Made by a program: the position numbers and the translations under genes. A stretch of 64,000 nucleotides of DNA from positions 806,001 to 870,000 of the forward strand of contig NZ_CP123923.1 in the NCBI RefSeq assembly GCF_030450125.1, given 5' to 3'. Below the pieces are notes generated by a model, which had not been told where the DNA came from, did not search any database, and was given only the letters and a program-made list of their open reading frames with translations. This DNA comes from Streptomyces sp. WP-1 (lineage in GTDB: Bacteria > Actinomycetota > Actinomycetes > Streptomycetales > Streptomycetaceae). Positions 26,410 through 35,213 of this stretch are shown here, one piece after another. The number at the start of each line of letters is the position of its first letter. Position 1 is the stretch's first letter.

Positions 26410-27852
26410 TCATACGGTCTCGGCGTCCCGTCCGGCGGAGCGCTCCTCGTCCGTCTCCTTCGCCCCGAACGGCCAGACCCGCTCCCGCCGCGCCCAGACC
26501 AGGAAGGCCGCGCAGCCGAGGGCCAGCCAGGCCAGGGACCACTCGGCGGGGTGGCGGCCCGGTGAGTTGTGGTCGGCGCAGGCGTAGATCACGCACCAGC
26601 CGGTGAAGGCCACGAGGGACGGCAGCGGGTAGAGCCACATGCGGTACGGGCGGCGCAGATCGGGCCGCCGGGAGCGCAGCACCGTCAGGGCGACGATCTG
26701 GGCCAGCGCCTGCACGATCACCATCACGGTGGTGAGCAGCTGGATCAGGGTCGCGAGATCGGTGTGCCGGCCGATGAGGAAGCCGACCGCGGTGATCACG
26801 CCCATGGTCGCCAGGCCCAGCGTGGGGAAGCGGTGCCGGGGGTGCAGCCTGGCGTACGGCCGGAAGAAGACCCGGTCGCGCGCGGCGTCGTACGGCACCC
26901 GGGAGCCGCCCAGCAGGCCCGTGAACACGGAGGCGAAGGCGGTGATCAGGATGAGCACGGTGACAGTGTCGGCGGCGCCCCGGCCCCAGGTCCGCTCCAG
27001 GACCGCGGAGGCCACCGAGGTGGACGCCATGTCGCCCGGGTCGCTCATGCGGTGCCAGTCGACCACGCCGAGCGTGCCGATCTGGAGCAGCAGGTAGATC
27101 GCCATGATGCCGAGGATCGAGTAGAGGATGGAGCGCGGCAGCACGCGGCCGGGGTCCTTGATCTCGGCGCCCATGTAGGCGGTGGTGTTGTAGCCGAGGT
27201 AGTCGTAGACGCCGATGGTCAGGCCCGCGGCGAAGCCGGCCCAGAAGTGGCCGCCGGTCAGGTCGAAGGCGCCCGCCGGGTAGGTGAAGGCGAGTCGGGG
27301 GCTGAAGTCGGTCGCGGCGGCGGCGATCACCAGGACCACGGAGGCGATCATCACGGTCCACATCACGGCCGTGATCCGCGCGATGTGCTCGATGCCGCGC
27401 CACAGCAGCAGCACCACCAGGGCGATGACGCCGAGGCCGGTCAGGTCGCCGGCCGGGCCGCCGAGGCCGGGGGCGAGATAGCCGAGGTACTGGACGAAGC
27501 CGACCACGCCCGTGGACATGATCAGCGGCACGAACAGCATCGCCGTCCACACGAACAGGAACGGCATCAGCGTGCCGGTGCGATACCGGAAGGCCTCGCG
27601 CAGATAGACGTAACTGCCGCCGGAGCCGGGCAGCGCGGCGCCCAGCTCGGCCCAGACCAGCCCGTCGCACAGGGCCAGCACCGCGCCCGCGACGAAGCCG
27701 ACGACCGCCTGGGGCCCGCCGAACGCGGCGACCATCAGCGGGATGGTGACGAACGGGCCGATGCCGCACATCTGGCTCATGTTGATGGCCGTGGCCTGGA
27801 ACAGCCCGACCCGGCGGACGAAGCCGTCCGGGGAGGGCGGGCTACCGGACAT
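26410..27852 (-). CDS. APC superfamily amino acid permease
   Basis: A 480-residue transporter with about twelve membrane helices. The first helix region FQATAINMSQMCGIGPFVTI carries the APC substrate-binding loop with GIGPF, and AELGAALPGSGGSYVYLREA matches the conserved helix 2-3 signature. It probably imports an amino acid or amine by proton symport. The specificity cannot be read. It is divergent from the GH2 gene across a 175-bp region, so one regulator could serve both. Confidence 0.88.
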   Translation of the reverse strand: MSGSPPSPDGFVRRVGLFQATAINMSQMCGIGPFVTIPLMVAAFGGPQAVVGFVAGAVLALCDGLVWAELGAALPGSGGSYVYLREAFRYRTGTLMPFLFVWTAMLFVPLIMSTGVVGFVQYLGYLAPGLGGPAGDLTGLGVIALVVLLLWRGIEHIARITAVMWTVMIASVVLVIAAAATDFSPRLAFTYPAGAFDLTGGHFWAGFAAGLTIGVYDYLGYNTTAYMGAEIKDPGRVLPRSILYSILGIMAIYLLLQIGTLGVVDWHRMSDPGDMASTSVASAVLERTWGRGAADTVTVLILITAFASVFTGLLGGSRVPYDAARDRVFFRPYARLHPRHRFPTLGLATMGVITAVGFLIGRHTDLATLIQLLTTVMVIVQALAQIVALTVLRSRRPDLRRPYRMWLYPLPSLVAFTGWCVIYACADHNSPGRHPAEWSLAWLALGCAAFLVWARRERVWPFGAKETDEERSAGRDAETV

Positions 27853-27950
27853 GGGGACTCCTGGAGGCGTCGGGGAGGGGACCCTACGAGAATCCGGCCG
27901 CCGGATGAAGGCGGTTGACGGACATTCAGCGGGCGCTGTGGCGACGGTCG

Positions 27951-27979
27951 TTGACAGCCCTGGGACGGCGACCTAGCTT
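27951..27979 (+). promoter_or_regulatory. Promoter of the GH2 glycosidase gene
   Basis: TTGACA (27951-27956), 17-nt spacer, TAGCTT (27974-27979). Near-consensus vegetative promoter; the predicted start of transcription is about 27986. Confidence 0.7.
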
Positions 27980-27987
27980 AAGCCCGG

Positions 27988-28004
27988 TTAGTAAAGTTTC
28001 CTAA
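27988..28004. promoter_or_regulatory. Palindromic operator at the GH2 gene start site
   Basis: TTAGTAAAGTTTCCTAA, a near-perfect 17-bp palindrome immediately after the predicted transcription start. It resembles the operator of the ROK-family chitosanase repressor CsnR as I remember it. A bound repressor would block initiation. Confidence 0.65.
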
Positions 28005-28027
28005 CTTTACGAGCCTGGAGACCGTCT

Positions 28028-30769
28028 GTGTTCCCTCGCCCCGCCCCCGGCCATCGGCTCGCCACGGCCACCGGGCTCCTCGCCCTGCTGGGCTACCTCA
28101 CCACCGGCGCCTGGGCCGACCCGCACGTCCCCGCGCCGCCGCTGCGGCCGGTCGCGGAGCTGAAGGCGGCCACCCGGAGCACCGAGGTGTCCTCGGCCGC
28201 CGGAAGCACCACCCCGCTCGCCGCCTTCACCGTCCAGTCCACGGCGAAGGTGAGCGACTCACCCGCGGCCGTCTCCTCCCCCGGCTACGCGGCGCGCGGC
28301 TGGTACCCGGCGGGCCCGCGCTCCACGGTGCTGGCCGCGCTGCTGGCCGCCGGGGTGTACGACGACCCGTTCCGCTCCACCAACCTGGCGAAGATCCCGA
28401 AGGCCGACTTCGAGGTGCCCTGGTGGTACCGCTCCGACTTCACCGTCGCCGACACCGCGCGGCGCACCCTGCTCGACTTCAGCGGGGTCGTCTCCGCCGC
28501 CGACGTCTATGTCAACGGCCGCCAGGTGGCCGCCGCACGGGATGTGACCGGTGCCTTCACCCACCACGAGCTGGACGTCACCGCCCTGGTGCGCCGCGGC
28601 GTCAACACGGTCGCCTTCCGCATCCGGCCCAACGATCCGGGCAAGGACCTGACCATCGGCTGGCTGGACTGGCTCCAGCCGCCGCCCGACCGGAACATGG
28701 GCATCGTCCGGGACGTCCTGGTGCGCCGGGGCGGCCCGGTGGCGCTGCGCGACGCGCACGTGGTCACCAAGCTGGCCGTGCCCTCCCTCGCCGCCGCCGA
28801 CCTCACCGTCCGCGCGCAGGCCCGCAACGACTCCGCCGCGCCGGTCACCGCCGAGGTCACCGGCACCGTCGGCCCGGCGCGCTTCGGCAGGACGGTCCGG
28901 CTCGCCGCGCACGAGACGCGGACCCTCACCTTCTCCCCCGCCGACGTGCCCGCGCTGCACCTGACCGCGCCGAAGGTGTGGTGGCCGGCCGGGATGGGCG
29001 GACAGCCGCTGTACGCCCTCGACCTCACCGCGCGCGTGGCGGGCACCGCCTCGGACACCGCGCACGAGTCCTTCGGCATCCGCGACGTCCGGGCACCGCT
29101 GAACGCGGCCGGGGCCCGCCAGTACCGGATCAACGGCCGGCCACTGCTGATCAAGGGCGGCGGCTGGTCGCCGGACGAGTTCCTGCGCTGGGACCGCGCC
29201 TATGCCGAGGACCGGCTGCGGTACGCCGTCGACCTCGGTCTGAACACCCTGCGGCTGGAAGGCCATCTGGAGCCGGACGAGTTCTTCGGGCTGGCCGACC
29301 GGTACGGGGTGCTCACGCTGCCGGGCTGGGAGTGCTGCACCAAGTGGGAGGGGCAGGTCAACGGCACGGAGAACGGGGAGAAGTGGACCCCGGCCGACTA
29401 CCCGGTGGCGAAGGCGTCCATGGCCGCCGAGGCCGCCCGGCTGCGGGACCACCCCAGCGTGATCTCCTTCCTGATCGGCAGCGACTTCGCGCCCGACGCG
29501 AGGATCGAGAAGAACTACCTGGACGCGCTGCGGGCCGCCGACTGGAACCTCCCGGTCGTCCCCGCCGCCTCCGACAAGTCCTCGCCCCGGCTGGGAAGTT
29601 CGGGCATGAAGATGACCGGCCCCTACGACTGGGTGCCGCCCGGCTACTGGTATGCCAAGCGCGAGGGCGGGGCCACCGGCTTCAACTCCGAGACCAGCGC
29701 GGGCCCCAGCATCCCCACCCTGGACACCCTGCGCCGGATGCTCACCCCGGCCGAGCTGGACAGCCTCTGGCAGGACCCCGGGGCCAAGCAGTACCACCGC
29801 TCGCCGTCCGCCACCTTCGGCACGCTCTCGCTCTACGACGCCGCGCTCGCCGCCCGCTACGGCGCCCCCACCGGCCTCGCCGACTACGTCCGCAAGGCCC
29901 AGCTGGCCCAGTACGAGAACGTGCGGGCCCAGTTCGAGGCGTACGGGCGCAACGCGACGGACCCCGAGGCGCCCGCGACCGGGGTGATCCACTGGATGTT
30001 CAACAGCGGCTGGACGTCCCTGCACTGGCAGCTGACGGACCGCTATCTCGACCAGGGCGGCGCCTACTTCGGCGCGAAGAAGGCCAACGAGCCGCTGCAC
30101 ATCCAGTACGGCTACGACGACCGCTCGGTGGCGGTGGTCAACAACCGGCACACGACGGCGCGCGGTCTGGCCGCGCGGGCCACGCTGTTCGATCCCGACG
30201 GCACCCTGCGCTACGACGGGGCGGCCGCCGGTCTGTCGGTGCCCGGGGACGGGGCGCACGCGAACGCGCTGACCCTGCCGGACTCGGTGCCGGGGCTGGC
30301 GCGGACGTATCTGCTGCGGCTGGTGCTGACCGACGCGGGCGGCCGGGAGGTGAGCCGGAACGTGTACTGGCTCTCCGGCAGGCAGGACACGCTCGACTGG
30401 CCGGGCACCACCTGGTGGTACACGCCGACGACCGGTTACGCCGACCTCACCGGACTGGCCTCGATGGCGCCGGTCCCGGTGGCCGCGACGGCCACCACCC
30501 GCTCGGACGGCGGCACGTCGACCACCACGGTGACCCTGCGCAACACGACGGACGGGCGGACGCCCGCGCTGCTGACCGATGTGCACCTGGTCGACGGGCG
30601 CGGGGTGCCGGTGCTGCCGGTGCGCTGGTCGGACAACGAGGTCGGGCTGTGGCCGGGTGAGTCGGTGACGCTGACCGCCGTCTACCGGACGGCCGATCTG
30701 CGCGGCGCGGCCCCCCGGGTGCGGGTCTCCGGGTGGAACACCCCGGAGCGGACCGTGCCGGCGGCATGA
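28028..30769 (+). CDS. Secreted GH2 glycosidase, exo-beta-D-glucosaminidase-like
   Basis: A 913-residue secreted enzyme: signal peptide about 1-35, a GH2 sugar-binding jelly roll (to about 230), immunoglobulin-like domain, TIM barrel (about 370-690), and C-terminal beta domains. In the barrel, GSDFAPD places an Asp (about 486) where other GH2 enzymes have the acid/base Glu. This is the hallmark of the CsxA exo-glucosaminidase group. The nucleophile is in FNSETSAG (Glu about 555), at the right distance. It should release glucosamine from chitosan oligomers. It has its own promoter and operator. The start is GTG after CTGGAG. Confidence 0.87.
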   Translation: MFPRPAPGHRLATATGLLALLGYLTTGAWADPHVPAPPLRPVAELKAATRSTEVSSAAGSTTPLAAFTVQSTAKVSDSPAAVSSPGYAARGWYPAGPRSTVLAALLAAGVYDDPFRSTNLAKIPKADFEVPWWYRSDFTVADTARRTLLDFSGVVSAADVYVNGRQVAAARDVTGAFTHHELDVTALVRRGVNTVAFRIRPNDPGKDLTIGWLDWLQPPPDRNMGIVRDVLVRRGGPVALRDAHVVTKLAVPSLAAADLTVRAQARNDSAAPVTAEVTGTVGPARFGRTVRLAAHETRTLTFSPADVPALHLTAPKVWWPAGMGGQPLYALDLTARVAGTASDTAHESFGIRDVRAPLNAAGARQYRINGRPLLIKGGGWSPDEFLRWDRAYAEDRLRYAVDLGLNTLRLEGHLEPDEFFGLADRYGVLTLPGWECCTKWEGQVNGTENGEKWTPADYPVAKASMAAEAARLRDHPSVISFLIGSDFAPDARIEKNYLDALRAADWNLPVVPAASDKSSPRLGSSGMKMTGPYDWVPPGYWYAKREGGATGFNSETSAGPSIPTLDTLRRMLTPAELDSLWQDPGAKQYHRSPSATFGTLSLYDAALAARYGAPTGLADYVRKAQLAQYENVRAQFEAYGRNATDPEAPATGVIHWMFNSGWTSLHWQLTDRYLDQGGAYFGAKKANEPLHIQYGYDDRSVAVVNNRHTTARGLAARATLFDPDGTLRYDGAAAGLSVPGDGAHANALTLPDSVPGLARTYLLRLVLTDAGGREVSRNVYWLSGRQDTLDWPGTTWWYTPTTGYADLTGLASMAPVPVAATATTRSDGGTSTTTVTLRNTTDGRTPALLTDVHLVDGRGVPVLPVRWSDNEVGLWPGESVTLTAVYRTADLRGAAPRVRVSGWNTPERTVPAA

Positions 30770-30773
30770 CGAA

Positions 30774-30801
30774 GGGGGTGGGTCCCGCCGGACCCACCCC
30801 C
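30774..30801. terminator. Bidirectional terminator after the GH2 gene
   Basis: Perfect 12-bp stem (GGGGGTGGGTCC and complement) with loop CGCC, lying between the converging GH2 gene and the secreted carbohydrate-binding protein gene. Confidence 0.8.
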
Positions 30802-30817
30802 CTCGCGTGCGGGGCGC

Positions 30818-32302
30818 TCAGCTCACGGTGAGCGCGGTGTCGTCCACGACGAACGAGGTCTGGTACTTGGAGCCCTCGGTGCCGGTGAACTGAAGGGTGA
30901 TGTTCTGCCCGGCGTAGCCGCTGAGGTCGAAGCTGCGCTGGGTGTAGCCGGATCCCGCGTTGAGGTTCGAGTACGTCGCCAGGGTGCCGAGCACCGTGCC
31001 GGACCCGTTCAGCACCTGCACCTTGAGGGTGTCGTAGGCGGTGGTGGTCGAGGTCTCGGCCGTGTCCACGTGCAGGTAGAAGCTCAGCTTGGCCGAGGTG
31101 CAGCCCGCCGGGACGGCCACCGGCTGGGAGAGCGTGTCGGTGGTGGCGGTGCCGTAGCCGTCGAGCCAGGCGTAGTACGAACCCGAGTGGGCGGACTCGG
31201 CCGCGGCGTTGGTGATGACCTTGCCGGACGCGCTCCAGGTCGTGTCGCCCGACTCGAAGCCGTTGTTGCCGAGCAGCTGGCCCGCGGTACAGGTGCCGGT
31301 GCCGCCGCCACCCGTGCCACCGCCACCGCCGCCGGTGCCGCCACCGCCGCCGCTGGTGCCGCCGGCACCGGCGAGCCACGCGGTGGCGTTCAGGGCGAGC
31401 GGCGCGTTGGTGGCGCCGGGGTCGTTCCAGCCGTCGTACAGGGTGTTGCCGGAGCTGCCGGTGCCGTCGTCGATCGGGGAGCTGTCGCCCCAGAACGCGA
31501 CGCGGCCCGCGCCGAAGGTGCTGGTCAGGAAGAAGGCGCCGGTGTTGCCCGAGTAACCGCTGCGGTAGACCAGGCCCTTGACGGCCGCGTTGTCGGCGGG
31601 CTTGAGGGTGGCGGTCGTACCGTCGGCGAACAGGCTCTTGGTGACCTTGCCGAAGGAGCCGTTCAGCACCGGGTCGGTGCTGTCGCTGATCGCGGCCGGG
31701 TAGCCGGACTTGACGTCCAGCGCGTCGATGGAGAAGCCGAACGGGTCGGTGTTGTCGACACCGTTGTTCGTCATCAGGTCGTTGAGGATCTCGACCGCGT
31801 CGTTGCCGTCGTTGTTGCGGTCGGCACCGGTGTGGTCGGAGATCATGAACAGACCGCCGCCGTTCTTCACGAAGTTCATGATCGCCGTCTTCTCGGCGGC
31901 CGAGAACATCGTGTTGGGCTCGGGCAGGACCAGCGTGTCGAAGTTCGACAGGTCCTGCGCGGACGAGCCGCCGTAGGTCAGGCTCTGGCCGGAAGGCAGC
32001 GTCTTCAGGCTGTAGTCGCCGGTCTTCTGGAGCGCCACGCCCCAGGAGGAGAGCGCGCCGGTCCAGTCCGTCTCGGACTGCGGGTTCGCGTTCTGGCCCA
32101 GCGGGTCGGGCTGGCTGGTGGAGATGACCCAGTCGGCGTTGCCGGCCGTCTCGGCGTGGGCGTTGTCGAACAGGACGCGGTGTGTGGTCGCCGCCTGGGC
32201 GGGGGCGCTCGCACCGACCTGGACGGCGGCTCCGGTCAGGAGCAGGCCGAAACCGGCGAGTGCGGTGGTGACTCTGCGTCGGGATCTCGTGGATCCGGGC
32301 AT
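30818..32302 (-). CDS. Secreted protein, GATase-like domain plus carbohydrate-binding-type domain
   Basis: A 494-residue secreted protein. After a signal peptide ([21 protein letters not shown]) comes a domain (about 40-320) with the flavour of class I glutamine-amidotransferase-like or DUF4350 folds ([46 protein letters not shown]). A Gly-rich linker (about 335-355) leads to a beta-sandwich domain ([20 protein letters not shown] onward) that probably binds carbohydrate. No catalytic residues can be named with confidence. GGAGG lies before the ATG. It converges with the GH2 gene and may act on the same polymer. Confidence 0.7.
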   Translation of the reverse strand: MPGSTRSRRRVTTALAGFGLLLTGAAVQVGASAPAQAATTHRVLFDNAHAETAGNADWVISTSQPDPLGQNANPQSETDWTGALSSWGVALQKTGDYSLKTLPSGQSLTYGGSSAQDLSNFDTLVLPEPNTMFSAAEKTAIMNFVKNGGGLFMISDHTGADRNNDGNDAVEILNDLMTNNGVDNTDPFGFSIDALDVKSGYPAAISDSTDPVLNGSFGKVTKSLFADGTTATLKPADNAAVKGLVYRSGYSGNTGAFFLTSTFGAGRVAFWGDSSPIDDGTGSSGNTLYDGWNDPGATNAPLALNATAWLAGAGGTSGGGGGTGGGGGGTGGGGTGTCTAGQLLGNNGFESGDTTWSASGKVITNAAAESAHSGSYYAWLDGYGTATTDTLSQPVAVPAGCTSAKLSFYLHVDTAETSTTTAYDTLKVQVLNGSGTVLGTLATYSNLNAGSGYTQRSFDLSGYAGQNITLQFTGTEGSKYQTSFVVDDTALTVS

Positions 32303-32364
32303 CCGGCGAACCTCCGTTGTGCGGTGTGGGGGTGGGGAGAGGGCGTTGCGGCGCCAAGTCTGCG

Positions 32365-32396
32365 CGCGTAGAACCCGCTTGAGGGTTCTACACGCG
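32365..32396. promoter_or_regulatory. Inverted repeat upstream of the secreted protein gene
   Basis: CGCGTAGAACCC at 32365-32376 and GGGTTCTACACGCG at 32383-32396, complementary except for one extra base. It lies 60-95 nt before the start and could be an operator or a leader hairpin. Confidence 0.5.
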
Positions 32397-32529
32397 TCGA
32401 TGGCTTGAAAGGTACATGGCATGAAGGGCCGGTGAACAGAAAGTCCCGGCAATAAAGCGCGCCGGACTGTCCGGCTCTCCAGCGGGCACCTTCTCCAAGG
32501 ACGGGTTCACGCCGTGCGAAGGGGTGGAG

Positions 32530-32793
32530 ATGGAGATTTCAGGCATCATCAGCGCGATCATCATCGGCCTGATCATCGGTGTGCTGGGCAGGCTGGTCGT
32601 CCCGGGGAGGCAGCACATCGGGGTGCTGTGGACCATCGTCGTCGGCATCGTGGCCGCGCTGATCGGCTCCGCGATCGCGGCGGGGATCGGGGTCGCGGAC
32701 ACCAAGGGGCCCGACTGGATCGAGTGGCTCATCCAGATCGCCCTGGCGGCGGCGGGGATCGCCGCACTCGATCGGGCGTTGGCACGTCGTTGA
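32530..32793 (+). CDS. GlsB/YeaQ/YmgE family stress response membrane protein
   Basis: An 87-residue membrane protein with three helices (ISGIISAIIIGLIIGVLGRL, then IGVLWTIVVGIVAALIGSAI, and WLIQIALAAAGIAALDRAL) and the family-typical LGRLVVPG after the first helix. Function unknown; homologues (transglycosylase-associated family) are stress-induced. The ATG follows GAAGGGG. Single gene, tail-to-tail with the acetyltransferase gene. Confidence 0.85.
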   Translation: MEISGIISAIIIGLIIGVLGRLVVPGRQHIGVLWTIVVGIVAALIGSAIAAGIGVADTKGPDWIEWLIQIALAAAGIAALDRALARR

Positions 32794-32800
32794 CATACCG

Positions 32801-33586
32801 TCAACTTCCCTTGACCTCATAGAGGTAAGGGGTCGTGGTGCTCAGCGGGAGGAAGCCGAGCCGCTCCAGGACGGGGCGGCTCATCGGCGAGGCGTCGACC
32901 TGGAGGTAGCAGCAGCCGCGGGCGGCGGCGATCCGGGCGCGGCGGGCGACGAGGGCGCGGTACAGGCCCCGGCCCCGCCACGCCTCGGCGGTGCCGCCGC
33001 CCCACAACCCCGCGAACGGGGTGCCGGGCACCAGTTCCATCCGGGCGGCACTGACGGTCTCGGCCCCGGCCAGCGCGACGACGGCCACCAACGCGCCCGG
33101 ATCGGCGGCCAGTTGGCTGAGCAGCCGACGGCGCAACCGGGTCCCGTCGGTGCCGAACGCCTTCTCGTGCGTCTCGGTGAAGAGATCGACGCCCGCCTCG
33201 TCCACGACCTCCACCAGCCGTACCCCCGCGGGGAGCCGGGCGGCCAGGTCGAGCCGGTCGATCTCGCCGATCATCAGCGTCTCGGCCGGCTCGGCCCGGA
33301 ATCCGGCCGCGGTGAGCCGGGCGCCGAGGTCGGCGGGCCGGTCGTGGCTGTAGAGCTTCCACTCGAAGTCGTGGCCGAGGGCGGTGAAGGCGGCGATCTG
33401 CTCCTGGATCGCCGCGTCCGCGCCCGCCTCGTCGAGGCCGGTCCACAGCACCCCGTTCCAGCCATGCGCGTCGGCGCGTTGCCGCACCACCTCCCCGACG
33501 CGTTCGACATGGGCGCCGGGCCCGTCGGGGGCGGCGTGTTCGCGCAGGTCGCGGTCGTACAGGGCGAGGATCTCGTTCTTCTCCAT
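32801..33586 (-). CDS. GNAT family N-acetyltransferase (two-domain)
   Basis: A 261-residue protein. The N-terminal half is a degenerate GNAT-like region. The C-terminal half holds the recognisable acetyl-CoA site EAWRGRGLYRALVARRARIA and a final strand block YLQVDASPMSRPVLERLGFL. The substrate is unknown. An upstream GTG/ATG six codons earlier is possible (33604). The ATG chosen begins MEKNEILALYDRDLREHA, the conserved N-terminus for this group. Followed on the same strand by no gene, as the next one converges. Confidence 0.83.
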   Translation of the reverse strand: MEKNEILALYDRDLREHAAPDGPGAHVERVGEVVRQRADAHGWNGVLWTGLDEAGADAAIQEQIAAFTALGHDFEWKLYSHDRPADLGARLTAAGFRAEPAETLMIGEIDRLDLAARLPAGVRLVEVVDEAGVDLFTETHEKAFGTDGTRLRRRLLSQLAADPGALVAVVALAGAETVSAARMELVPGTPFAGLWGGGTAEAWRGRGLYRALVARRARIAAARGCCYLQVDASPMSRPVLERLGFLPLSTTTPYLYEVKGS

Positions 33587-33636
33587 GGCCGCCCACCCGA
33601 TCACGCGGGAGGGGGCGCGGCAACGCGATTACCCGG

Positions 33637-34491
33637 TCAGCCCAGTTCGAGGGTGGTCACGCCGAAGACGCGGTCCTGGGCGTGGGCGCGGACCGGTCCG
33701 GTGTACATGCGGGCCGTCTCGAAGGAGGGGGCGAGCCCGGCGGCCTCGGCGAGGGCGATACCCGCGGCGTTGGGTTCGGGGACGTCGACGGCGAGTTCGC
33801 GGCCGGCGGCCTCGCGGGCCAGCGCGGCGAACAGGGCGCGGGCGTCCTCGGCGGTGTCGGCGAAGAGCGGGCCGACGCGCAGGCTGTCGCGGCCGGGGCG
33901 GATCACGCCGTACCCGGTGAGGCGGCCTTCGTGGTGGCGTACGACGGTGTGGTGGCCCGGGGTGGTGAGCCACTCGGCGAGGAAGCGGGGGCGGTCGGCG
34001 GGGTGGCAGGCACTGTCGTAGGCGGTGATCGCGGCGAGGTCGGCGGGCCCGGCCCGGCGGACTCCCTCGGAGGTCTCCGTCCCGGGGGCGATGCCGGTGA
34101 ACCGGACGGTGCGGTAGGCGAGCTGGAAGCCGGACTGGCGGTAGTTGTCCTGCTGGGCGACGACTCCGTCGAGGCCGACGGTGCGGGTGCCGGCGTGGGC
34201 CAGGGCGGTCTTCCAGGTGGTGAGGCCGTGCCCCTGGCCGCGCAGATCGGGGCGGACGAGGTAGCAGCCGAGGAAGGCGTGGTCGGCGCCGTAGTTGACG
34301 ACGGAGATGGCCGAGACCGGTTCGCCGCCGATCCGGCCGAGGAAGAAGCCCTCGGGGTCCTGGGCGAAGAACGCGGGTCCGTCGGCGAGTCCGGGGTTCC
34401 AGCCCTCCGCCGCCGCCCACCCGCTGATCACCGGCCAGTCGGCGAGGCCGGCCCGGGTGACGACGAGGTCGTGGGGGGCGGGAGAAGTCAT
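33637..34491 (-). CDS. GNAT family N-acetyltransferase with C-terminal second domain
   Basis: A 284-residue protein. Residues 1-140 form a GNAT domain with the acetyl-CoA loop VRPDLRGQGHGLTTWKTAL. Residues 150-280 match the YitH/HolE-type acetyltransferase second domain that packs against it (LRVGPLFADTAEDARALFAA). No substrate known. It follows another acetyltransferase gene on the same strand with 50 bp between, so the two may be co-transcribed. The start codon was chosen at MTSPAPHDLVVTRAGLAD. Confidence 0.84.
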   Translation of the reverse strand: MTSPAPHDLVVTRAGLADWPVISGWAAAEGWNPGLADGPAFFAQDPEGFFLGRIGGEPVSAISVVNYGADHAFLGCYLVRPDLRGQGHGLTTWKTALAHAGTRTVGLDGVVAQQDNYRQSGFQLAYRTVRFTGIAPGTETSEGVRRAGPADLAAITAYDSACHPADRPRFLAEWLTTPGHHTVVRHHEGRLTGYGVIRPGRDSLRVGPLFADTAEDARALFAALAREAAGRELAVDVPEPNAAGIALAEAAGLAPSFETARMYTGPVRAHAQDRVFGVTTLELG

Positions 34492-34586
34492 CGGTGCGCT
34501 CCATTGCGTCGGGGGCCGGCCGCCGTACCGGACGGCCCGTGTCCGCAGCATCCTCGCGGATCAACGGCCGGCGCACCACGGGGAGA

Positions 34587-34996
34587 TCAGCCGACCGGCA
34601 CCGGCCGCGGGGTGGTCAGCGCACGCGCCGGCGGGAGCGCGGAGACGAGGACGAACAGGCCGAAGAGGGTGATGGGGAGCATCCCCACCGGGTGCGGCAG
34701 CCGGGTCCAGTCGGCGTGCAGCCAGGACCAGTTGGCGTACCAGTTGCCGAGGGTGTCCGCGGTCATCGCCACGGCGCCGAGCAGGACGCCCGCCGGGCGT
34801 GCGTACAGCAGCGGGACGGCGACCAGGGGGTCGAGGACGACCAGCGCGCTGAAGAAGACCTGGAGCGGGGCGCGAAGGAGGAGTAGGCGCCCAGCCCGTG
34901 CCGGGCGAGGTCGAGGGCGTGCGCGCCCGTGCCTTCGAGGAAGCCCCCGATGGCGACGACCAGGAGTACCCGGGTCCAGGGGGCAGTGTGCGCCAC
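34587..34996 (-). pseudogene. Membrane protein gene broken by a frameshift
   Basis: Two adjoining frames make one protein. The first (from a GTG at 34996) starts MAHTAPWTRVLLVVAIGGFL. It should continue at LQVFFSALVVLDPLVAVPLL in a second frame, but a one-base deletion near 34866 (or equivalent) throws the first frame into low-complexity sequence. The second frame continues through MTADTLGNWYANWSWLHADW to HPVGMLPITLFGLF. Four membrane helices would be restored. I do not recognise the family. A sequencing error cannot be excluded. Confidence 0.7.
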
Positions 34997-35213
34997 CGCC
35001 GTCGGATGCAGTCCGTCACCGGGCCACCGTACTTCCCGGGGCCGCGAGAGGGCCGGGGCGCCTCTGCGGGGGTGCGCCGCCGTGGAGGTGTCCGGCTGTG
35101 AAGGTGTCGCCGCTGCGCGGGGGTTCGCCGCGAGGCTCCACCGGGCCGGCGTCCGCTCGACTGCTGGACGGTGGGGGCCCGGTGGCCGGTGGAGGCCTGG
35201 GTCGGGGTGGGGG

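Noticed and set aside
28259..30586. A 775-codon minus-strand open frame over the GH2 gene
   Set aside because: Antisense shadow; the GH2 frame has catalytic motifs, signal peptide and promoter.
31322..31362. Short GC-rich tandem repeat (CCGCCACC type)
   Set aside because: It encodes the Gly-rich linker of the secreted protein and is explained by that.
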